Positions 6,430 through 11,077 of a stretch of 11,077 bases of DNA are shown piece after piece. The stretch comes from Pseudomonadota bacterium. GTDB taxonomy: Bacteria > Pseudomonadota > Alphaproteobacteria > Rhizobiales > Xanthobacteraceae. Location of the stretch: contig JAEZFA010000243.1 in assembly GCA_023417665.1 (NCBI GenBank), positions 1-11,077 of the forward strand, read 5' to 3'. Both the position numbers and the translations under genes were made by a program. The number at the start of each line of letters is the position of its first letter. Positions within the stretch are counted from its first letter, which is position 1. The notes under the pieces are model-generated. The model was not told the DNA's origin, searched no databases, and saw nothing but the letters and a program-made list of their open reading frames with translations.

Positions 6430-6457
6430 ATTATGCCGCCCGGGCGCTTGGCGTCAA
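6430..6457 (-). promoter_or_regulatory. Near-consensus sigma-70 promoter for metZ-apaG
   Basis: On the minus strand TTGACG (6457-6452) is separated by 16 bases from CATAAT (6435-6430); both hexamers match consensus at 5 of 6 positions. Transcription would start near 6423, a few bases before riboswitch stem P1. This is where a SAM-II leader should begin and supports both calls. Confidence 0.75.
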
Positions 6458-6482
6458 GTTCGGGCTGTCCTAGGTGTTTTCG

Positions 6483-7607
6483 ATGGATACCGCCGCCGTA
6501 CACCGCCTCCCGCAAAGCGCCTCGCAGGGCATTCTGCCCGCGCGGGCGATCCGCGAACTTTGCGAGCGCAACGCCATCGTCGCCGAGCGCGACTTCGACG
6601 CCGATCAGGTCCAGCCCGCCTCGCTCGACCTGCGTCTCGGCGCGCGCGCCTGGCGCATCCGCGCGAGTTTTCTGCCTTCCGCCCGGACTCCTATTGCGGA
6701 GCGGCTCGAGGAACTCGCGCTGCATTCGATTTCGCTGAACGCCGACGGCACGGTGTTGGAAACCGGCTGCGTTTATATCGTCGAGGTGGAGGAGCAACTC
6801 GCGCTGCCCGAAGACATTGCCGCCGCGACCAATCCGAAAAGCTCGACCGGGCGGCTCGACGTCTTCACCCGCGTGATCGGCGACCGCGTGCCGGCTTTCG
6901 ACACGATTCCGGCGGGCTACGAAGGACGCCTTTATCTCGAAATCGCGCCGCGCACCTTTCCGATCCTTGTCCGGCGCGGATCAAGGCTCTCGCAAATCCG
7001 CTTTCGGCGCGGCGAAGCCAAGCTCGACGTCAAGGATCTTGCGGCGTTGCAGGCGCGCGAAATGCTCGTGAACAGCGCCGAGCCCGATCTGCGCGGTGGC
7101 GGGGTCGCCGTTTCGGTTGACCTTTCCGACTTCGGCAAAGGCTATGCGGGCTTTCGCGCGAAGCGGCATACCGGCCTGATCGATGTCGACCGGCGGGCGG
7201 GCTACGACGTCATGGACTTCTGGGAGCCGATCGCAGCGCATCGGTCCCGCAGGCTCGTTCTCGACCCGGATGCGTTTTACATTCTTGCGTCTAAGGAGGC
7301 GGTGCATGTACCGCCGGATCATGCCGCCGAGATGGTGCCGTTCGATCCGCTGGTCGGCGAATTTCGTGTGCACTATGCCGGCTTCTTCGATCCGGGGTTT
7401 GGGCACGCTGCGGCCGGCGGCCATGGCGCCCGCGCGGTGCTGGAAGTGCGCTCCCGCGAAGTGCCGTTCATGCTCGAGGACGGGCAGATCGTCGGCCGTC
7501 TGATCTATGAGCGGCTCACCGAACGGCCGGAGAAGCTCTACGGCGAAGTCGGCTCGAACTATCAGGCGCAGGGCCTGAAGCTTTCCAAACATTTCAAGCC
7601 GGTCTAG
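6483..7607 (+). CDS. dcd: Two-domain 2'-deoxycytidine 5'-triphosphate deaminase
   Basis: The 374-residue protein is about twice the length of E. coli Dcd (193) and matches the long alphaproteobacterial form. It deaminates dCTP to dUTP, the precursor of dTMP. The N-terminal part has the entry motif VQPASLDLRLG (43-53), then NPKSSTGRLD (117-126), where Ser120 and Arg124 align with the SSLAR block of E. coli Dcd, and Leu-Glu at 152-153 aligning with its catalytic Glu138. The second half repeats the fold: GFFDPGF (300-306), Leu-Glu at 320-321, GQIVGRLIYERL, and a Dcd-type tail with YGEVGSNYQAQG (353-364). The two copies have kept different motifs. The ATG at 6483 has only a weak AGG upstream (6472-6474); a GTG at 6474 is the alternative. 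It diverges from metZ. Confidence 0.88.
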   Translation: MDTAAVHRLPQSASQGILPARAIRELCERNAIVAERDFDADQVQPASLDLRLGARAWRIRASFLPSARTPIAERLEELALHSISLNADGTVLETGCVYIVEVEEQLALPEDIAAATNPKSSTGRLDVFTRVIGDRVPAFDTIPAGYEGRLYLEIAPRTFPILVRRGSRLSQIRFRRGEAKLDVKDLAALQAREMLVNSAEPDLRGGGVAVSVDLSDFGKGYAGFRAKRHTGLIDVDRRAGYDVMDFWEPIAAHRSRRLVLDPDAFYILASKEAVHVPPDHAAEMVPFDPLVGEFRVHYAGFFDPGFGHAAAGGHGARAVLEVRSREVPFMLEDGQIVGRLIYERLTERPEKLYGEVGSNYQAQGLKLSKHFKPV

Positions 7608-7615
7608 GCCTGCCG

Positions 7616-8503
7616 TCACACTCGGGACTTGGCGGCGAGCGCTTTCACTTCCGCGCGGAGTTCGCGAATTTCCTTGAGCAGCAGCGATTCCTTCTCGCTC
7701 AGTTCCTCGAGCGCTTCCTGCTCCTCGCGATGCTCGCGCATTTCCGCTTCGCGGATCTTGTCGGCTTCGTTCTGCATCGCGGTCACGATGATCGCGATGA
7801 AGAGGTTCAGCACCGTGAAGGTCGTCGTAAGAATGTAGGGGATGAAGAACAGCCAGGCATACGGATGTTTCTCCATCACCTTGTTGGCGAGTTCGTTCCA
7901 GCCTTCGAGCGTCATCACCGTGAAGAGCGAATAGGCGGAGCGGCCCATGGTGCCGAACGCTTCCGGCGCGGCATCGGCGAACAGGTTCGTCGCCATGACG
8001 GCGAAGCAGTAATAGACCAGCGCAAGCAGGAACGCGATCGCGCCGATGCCGGGCATGGATTCGATCAGCCCGCCGACCACGCGACGCAAGGTCGGTACCG
8101 CCGACACCAGCCGCAGCACGCGCAGGATGCGCAACGCGCGCAGGACCGAAAGCGGCCCGGTCTGCGGCATCAGCGACAGCGTGACGACAATGAAGTCGAA
8201 CACGTTCCATGGGTCGCGGAAGAAGCTGCGGCCGGTCACGATCAGCCGGACCCCCACCTCGACCACGAAAATTCCGAGCAGGATGTGATCGAGCGGATCG
8301 AGCAGCCAGCCGTAGCTGTTCATCAGTGTCTGGCTGGTTTCCAGCCCCAGCACCAACGCATTGAGCATGATGAGGACGGCAAGAATTCGTTCGGTCGTGC
8401 GATGCTCCAGGAAGTGCCGCGCACGTTCGATGGTTTCGCCGCCCCAGGTTGCCTGGATCATGCGTTTCGGATTTGCCGGCTTTGCCAAGGGAAACCACCT
8501 CAC
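7616..8503 (-). CDS. Voltage-gated cation channel, single 6-TM domain (filter TLEGWNE)
   Basis: This inner-membrane protein of up to 295 residues has the layout of NaChBac/NavAb channels. S1 lies near 40-54, S2 near 70-90, S3 near 99-112, and S4 near 118-133 with Arg122, 125, 128 and 131 every third residue. S5 lies near 152-172, the pore filter T198-L-E-G-W-N-E204 follows, and S6 starts near 218 and ends FIAIIVTAMQNE. A charged heptad-like tail from about 245 is likely a tetramerising coiled coil. Four subunits would form one pore. Gly201 replaces the serine of the sodium channels; the same glycine occurs in the native prokaryotic calcium channel CavMr and in eukaryotic Cav repeats I and III, so calcium permeation is a fair inference. 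The start is uncertain: GTG 8503, TTG 8488 (best-placed GAGG upstream) or ATG 8461. It ends 8 bases from the convergent dcd. Confidence 0.85.
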   Translation of the reverse strand: MRWFPLAKPANPKRMIQATWGGETIERARHFLEHRTTERILAVLIMLNALVLGLETSQTLMNSYGWLLDPLDHILLGIFVVEVGVRLIVTGRSFFRDPWNVFDFIVVTLSLMPQTGPLSVLRALRILRVLRLVSAVPTLRRVVGGLIESMPGIGAIAFLLALVYYCFAVMATNLFADAAPEAFGTMGRSAYSLFTVMTLEGWNELANKVMEKHPYAWLFFIPYILTTTFTVLNLFIAIIVTAMQNEADKIREAEMREHREEQEALEELSEKESLLLKEIRELRAEVKALAAKSRV

Positions 8504-8545
8504 CAGACGGATGCCGCGGCATTAGAGCAGCGCGCGGGGACCGCG

Positions 8546-8565
8546 CAAGTGGTGGCTAACACTTG
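8546..8565. repeat. Inverted repeat upstream of the TLEGWNE channel gene
   Basis: CAAGTG (8546-8551) and CACTTG (8560-8565) are perfect inverted 6-mers with an 8-base spacer, about 45 bases ahead of the earliest channel start. The layout suits a dimeric regulator or a weak hairpin. I found no convincing promoter next to it. Confidence 0.3.
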
Positions 8566-8581
8566 GTTGAAATTCGGGCGG

Positions 8582-8730
8582 CTAGAACAAAAGCCAGCGG
8601 GGCGTCCCGGCTTTGTAGTTTTCCCAGGCCGCGCCGAAGCGAGCGGCGAGATGCGCCTCTTCCCGCAAGATCGCGAGGTGAGGAGCAGAAGCGCCATGAC
8701 GAGGGCCGCGAGCGAGTAATAGAGCAACAG
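8582..8730 (-). pseudogene. Frameshifted remnant resembling the C-terminus of an isoprenylcysteine methyltransferase-family protein
   Basis: Two minus-strand frames together resemble the end of ICMT-like integral membrane methyltransferases. One frame gives a hydrophobic helix, LLLLYYSLAALVMALLLL (about 8733-8680). The other gives LAILREEAHLAARFG followed by AAWENYKAGTPRWLLF and a TAG at 8584-8582. The REE-x-L-x-x-RFG and PRWL spacing is typical of that family's cytosolic tail, as I know it. The helix and tail are one base out of register near 8680-8686, and the upstream part with the SAM-binding region is absent. The remnant begins just after the upstream channel gene stops. It is therefore best read as a decayed gene. 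The family assignment rests on about 45 residues. A 75-residue reading frame from TTG 8727 is the alternative but looks like noise after its hydrophobic start. Confidence 0.5.
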
Positions 8731-8731
8731 C

Positions 8732-8756
8732 AGAGGGCGCCAGACCGGCGCCCTCT
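8732..8756. terminator. Strong hairpin after the TLEAWAD channel gene
   Basis: AGAGGGCGCC (8732-8741) and GGCGCCCTCT (8747-8756) pair over 10 bp around a 5-base loop. It starts 13 bases past the stop codon of the channel gene on the minus strand, where a terminator is expected. There it is followed by TGCTGTTGC, a poor U-run. The better run (TTTGCTTTT, ending at 8764) is on the + strand, where no gene lies upstream close by. Confidence 0.5.
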
Positions 8757-8769
8757 TTGCTTTTGACCG

Positions 8770-9612
8770 CTAGCCGCGCTTGTCGTTCAGTTCGGCGCGC
8801 AGCGAGGAAATCTCCGCACGCAGGGCGCGCAGCTCCGCGAACATCGCGGCCTGTTCGCTGCGCTCGTCCGCGGCTTTGTCCGCCATCTCCGCTTCGTGTT
8901 CGGATTGCATGGCGCTGACAACGATACCGATGAAGAGGTTGAGCACGGCAAAGGACGTGACCACGATATAGGGAATGAAGAACATCCACGCGTAAGGATG
9001 TTTCTCCATGACCGGCCGCACGATGCCGTCCGCCCAGGCTTCCAGCGTCATGATCTGGAAAAGCGTGAAGATCGAGGATGTGAGATTGCCGAAATAATTC
9101 GGGAAGTCCGCGCCGAACAGCTTCGTCGCCATGACGGCGAAAATGTAGAAGATCAGCAGCAGCAGTGCGACCACCGAGCCCATGCCGGGCAGCGCGCCGA
9201 TCAGCCCGCCGACCACCCGCTTGAGCGAAGGCACGGCCGTGATGAGGCGCAACACGCGCAGAATCCGCAGGGCCCGCAGCACCTGCAGCGGTCCGGTTGC
9301 CGGGATCAATGCAATCGCGATCACGACGAAGTCGAAAATATTCCATGCATCGCGGAAGAAGGCGGTGCGCTGCACGAGCATTCGCGCGAGGATCTCCGCG
9401 ACAAAAAGCCAGAGAATGATGAAATCGAGCCAGGACAGAAGCGGCCCGTAGACCGCGGTCACGGAAGGAAAGGTTTCGAGCCCCAGAATGATCGCGTTCA
9501 GCACGATCAGAAGCAGGATCGCGCGTTCGGTGTTGGGGTGCGTCACAATGGCTTTGAGCACGGGCGGGCGGGTCCAGTTTCGGCAACAAGAGATTGCGGA
9601 TTCGCGCGCCAT
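8770..9612 (-). CDS. Voltage-gated cation channel, single 6-TM domain (filter TLEAWAD)
   Basis: This 280-residue paralogue of the neighbouring channel has the same NaChBac-type plan. S1 lies near 30-45, S2 near 60-80, S3 near 90-103, and S4 near 109-124 with Arg113, 116, 119 and 122. S5 lies near 143-163, the filter T189-L-E-A-W-A-D195 follows, S6 ends FIGIVVSAMQSE, and the tail is a charged, probable coiled coil. The S4 core VLRALRILRVLRL is identical in both proteins, as is VMEKHPYAW between filter and S6, so the pair arose by duplication. Ala192 replaces the sodium-channel serine, and Asp195 adds a charge at the filter mouth. Ion preference cannot be told from this. The ATG at 9612 is chosen over TTG 9636; a GTG at 9561 is also possible, since residues 1-17 look unconserved. 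Ribosome-binding signals are weak for all three. Confidence 0.85.
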   Translation of the reverse strand: MARESAISCCRNWTRPPVLKAIVTHPNTERAILLLIVLNAIILGLETFPSVTAVYGPLLSWLDFIILWLFVAEILARMLVQRTAFFRDAWNIFDFVVIAIALIPATGPLQVLRALRILRVLRLITAVPSLKRVVGGLIGALPGMGSVVALLLLIFYIFAVMATKLFGADFPNYFGNLTSSIFTLFQIMTLEAWADGIVRPVMEKHPYAWMFFIPYIVVTSFAVLNLFIGIVVSAMQSEHEAEMADKAADERSEQAAMFAELRALRAEISSLRAELNDKRG

Positions 9613-9645
9613 TATATCCGAAGGCAGACGGCGCAATCGCCGGCA

Positions 9646-9673
9646 TTGCCGCGCTTCACAGGATTGCTATGCT
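9646..9673 (+). promoter_or_regulatory. Candidate promoter for tRNA-Gly
   Basis: TTGCCG (9646-9651) and TATGCT (9668-9673) are 16 bases apart, and each matches consensus at 4 of 6 positions. Transcription would start near 9680, three bases before the mature tRNA 5' end. It overlaps the upstream region of the divergent channel gene. Confidence 0.45.
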
Positions 9674-9682
9674 GGCATCCGC

Positions 9683-9757
9683 GCGGGCGTAGTTCAGTGG
9701 TAGAACGACAGCTTCCCAAGCTGTATGTCGTGGGTTCGATTCCCATCGCCCGCTCCA
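9683..9757 (+). tRNA. tRNA-Gly (anticodon CCC)
   Basis: The 75-base gene folds as a cloverleaf. GCGGGCG (9683-9689) pairs with CGCCCGC (9747-9753). The D-arm has AGTGGTAGAA. The anticodon stem ACAGC/GCTGT closes a loop TTCCCAA with anticodon CCC, reading GGG glycine codons. The T-arm has GTGGG-TTCGATT-CCCAT with a G-U pair at its base. Discriminator base T9754 precedes an encoded CCA (9755-9757). It ends 17 bases from the convergent ugpC stop. Confidence 0.96.
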
Positions 9758-9774
9758 GCCCCCTGAAGCGATAG

Positions 9775-10842
9775 TCACCGCGTCAGTGACCGACCCGTGG
9801 TCTTGTCGAACAGATGCACCGCGGCCGGGGCGATCGAAAGCCGTACTTCCTTGTTCTCGTAGGTCGTGCCCGAGGCCGGTACCGCGACGATGATCGGCGT
9901 GGCGCCGAAATTGCCGTGCAGGAGCCGGGTCGCACCGAGTTCTTCGACAAGTTCGGGCACGAAAGGAATGCCGCTGCCGTCCTCCGTGAGCCGGATGTCT
10001 TCCGGCCGCACCCCGGCCTCCACGTCGCCTGACGCGGCATCGTAGCGGGACGCATCGAAAGCGAGCTTGCCGCCCGGCGTTTCCACCATACCGGCTTCGG
10101 CAATCCTTCCCGGCATCAGGTTCATGGCCGGCGCGCCGATGAACGATGCCACGAAGCGGCTTGCGGGACGGCGATAAACGTCGCCCGGCGCGCCGATCTG
10201 TTCGATCTTTCCGGCGTTCATCACTACGACCTGATCGGCGAGCGTCATCGCCTCCACCTGGTCGTGGGTCACGAAGATCGACGTGGCATTGAGCCGGTTG
10301 TGCAGCCGCTTGATCTCGAGCCGCATGGTGACGCGCAGCTTCGCGTCGAGATTGGAAAGCGGCTCGTCGAACAGAAATACCTGCGGTTCGCGCACGATGG
10401 CGCGGCCCATGGCAACGCGCTGGCGCTGGCCGCCGGAAAGCGCACGCGGCTTGCGCGTGAGATATTCCTCGATTGCGAGCAACTTCGCGGCTTCCCGCAC
10501 CCGCTTTTCGATCTCCGGCTTCGGCATGCCGCGGTTCTTCAGGCCATAGACCATGTTGTCGTAGACGCTCATGTGCGGATAGAGCGCGTAGTTCTGAAAC
10601 ACCATGGCAATGTCGCGCGCGGCCGGCTCCACTTCGTTCACCACGCGATCGCCGATGCGGCAGGTGCCTGACGTGATCGTTTCGAGCCCCGCGATCATGC
10701 GCAGTAACGTCGACTTTCCGCAGCCCGAAGGCCCGAGCAGCACGGTGAAGGATCCGTTCGGCACGGTGAGCGAAACCCCGCGCACGGCTTCGACATTGCC
10801 GGGATATACTTTCCTGATGTCGGTGAGTTCGACCTGCGCCAT
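9775..10842 (-). CDS. ugpC: sn-Glycerol-3-phosphate ABC transporter ATP-binding protein
   Basis: The 355-residue ATPase belongs to the carbohydrate-uptake MalK/UgpC group and drives import through a UgpA-UgpE permease pair on the inner face of the membrane. Walker A is GPSGCGKST (37-45), the Q-loop Gln83 lies in VFQNYALYPHMSVYDNM, the signature is LSGGQ (135-139), Walker B ends at Asp159-Glu160, the D-loop is SNLD, and the H-loop is His193 in VTHD. The C-terminal third (about 235-355) is the regulatory OB-type domain with GVRPEDIRL. The start ATG lies 7 bases after the ugpE stop, so the two are one operon. Sequence alone does not separate glycerol-3-phosphate from other sugar importers; the UgpE-like neighbour decides the name. 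Confidence 0.9.
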   Translation of the reverse strand: MAQVELTDIRKVYPGNVEAVRGVSLTVPNGSFTVLLGPSGCGKSTLLRMIAGLETITSGTCRIGDRVVNEVEPAARDIAMVFQNYALYPHMSVYDNMVYGLKNRGMPKPEIEKRVREAAKLLAIEEYLTRKPRALSGGQRQRVAMGRAIVREPQVFLFDEPLSNLDAKLRVTMRLEIKRLHNRLNATSIFVTHDQVEAMTLADQVVVMNAGKIEQIGAPGDVYRRPASRFVASFIGAPAMNLMPGRIAEAGMVETPGGKLAFDASRYDAASGDVEAGVRPEDIRLTEDGSGIPFVPELVEELGATRLLHGNFGATPIIVAVPASGTTYENKEVRLSIAPAAVHLFDKTTGRSLTR

Positions 10843-10849
10843 GGCGTTC

Positions 10850-11077
10850 TTACTTCTCGGTTTCCACGAGGCCCTTCACGAACCAGCGCTGCATCAGCAC
10901 CACCACCATGACCGGCGGCAGCATGGCGAGCATCGCGGTCGCGAGTACCACGTTCCATTCGGTGAGCGCGTCGGCAGTCACGATCATCTTCTTGATGCCG
11001 ATGACGATAGTCTGCATGTCGTCGCGGGTCGTGATCAGGATCGGCCAGAGATACTGGTTCCAGCCATAGATGAAGAG
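10850..11077 (-). CDS. ugpE: sn-Glycerol-3-phosphate ABC transporter permease, C-terminal 75 residues (5' end outside the window)
   Basis: The open frame runs from the window edge to a TAA at 10852-10850. It begins LFIYGWNQYLWPILITT, continues MQTIVIGIKKMI and TEWNVVLATAML, and ends with a transmembrane helix followed by LMQRWFVKGLVETEK. This is the usual C-terminus of UgpE, an inner-membrane permease subunit of the binding-protein-dependent transport family. The cytoplasmic EAA loop that docks onto UgpC would lie outside the window. ugpA and ugpB are expected further upstream. It is followed directly by ugpC. Confidence 0.88.
   Translation of the reverse strand, partial: LFIYGWNQYLWPILITTRDDMQTIVIGIKKMIVTADALTEWNVVLATAMLAMLPPVMVVVLMQRWFVKGLVETEK

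Noticed and set aside
6448..6476. Possible dcd promoter TTGGCG-17-TAGGTG, giving a leaderless RNA
   Set aside because: The -10 matches consensus at only two positions. The dcd promoter remains unplaced.
6981..8522. 513-codon open frame on the minus strand over dcd and the first channel
   Set aside because: It is a shadow of dcd (opposite strand) and of the channel gene in another frame. No domain is visible.
9683..9757. tRNA-Gly as an integration site for a mobile element
   Set aside because: No repeat of the tRNA 3' end and no integrase is present. The next gene is an ordinary ugpC 17 bases away.

Overview
The window is high-GC DNA that reads as the chromosome of an alphaproteobacterium, most likely of the order Hyphomicrobiales (Rhizobiales). 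The evidence is a gcrA gene (a cell-cycle regulator restricted to Alphaproteobacteria), a SAM-II riboswitch upstream of metZ, the long two-domain form of dCTP deaminase, and the linkage argD-argF-hslO and metZ-apaG. I see no transposase, integrase, phage gene or CRISPR array. Nearly every gene is a housekeeping gene. The least ordinary part is a pair of voltage-gated cation channel genes.

Layout. The 3' end of a PhoB-like response regulator (1-117, +) converges on gcrA (212-712, -) across a 16-bp bidirectional terminator. A 374-bp gap between gcrA and argD holds five GANTC (CcrM methylation) sites in 191 bp. An arginine operon follows on the + strand: argD (1087-2280), argF (2280-3206) and the redox chaperone gene hslO (3203-4183). 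Their stops and starts overlap by 1 and 4 bases. A small predicted secreted protein of unknown function (4237-4644, +) ends the rightward block.

A minus-strand methionine unit comes next, read right to left: a near-consensus promoter (6430-6457), a SAM-II riboswitch (6366-6420), an attenuator-like terminator (6308-6347), metZ (5084-6292) and apaG (4678-5070). SAM made from methionine would switch off homocysteine synthesis by MetZ, with apaG carried along. Divergent from it is a two-domain dCTP deaminase gene (6483-7607, +), which supplies dUTP for dTMP synthesis.

Two paralogous 6-TM single-domain voltage-gated channels lie on the minus strand (7616-8503 and 8770-9612). Their voltage-sensor cores are almost the same, but their selectivity filters differ (TLEGWNE and TLEAWAD). 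The gap between them carries a frameshifted remnant that resembles the C-terminus of an isoprenylcysteine methyltransferase-family protein. A tRNA-Gly(CCC) gene (9683-9757, +) with its own promoter follows. The window ends in the 3' part of a ugp-type sn-glycerol-3-phosphate ABC transporter operon: ugpC (9775-10842, -) and the C-terminus of ugpE (10850-11077, -). Ugp systems and PhoB both belong to the phosphate-starvation response in other bacteria, but nothing in this window links the two ends.
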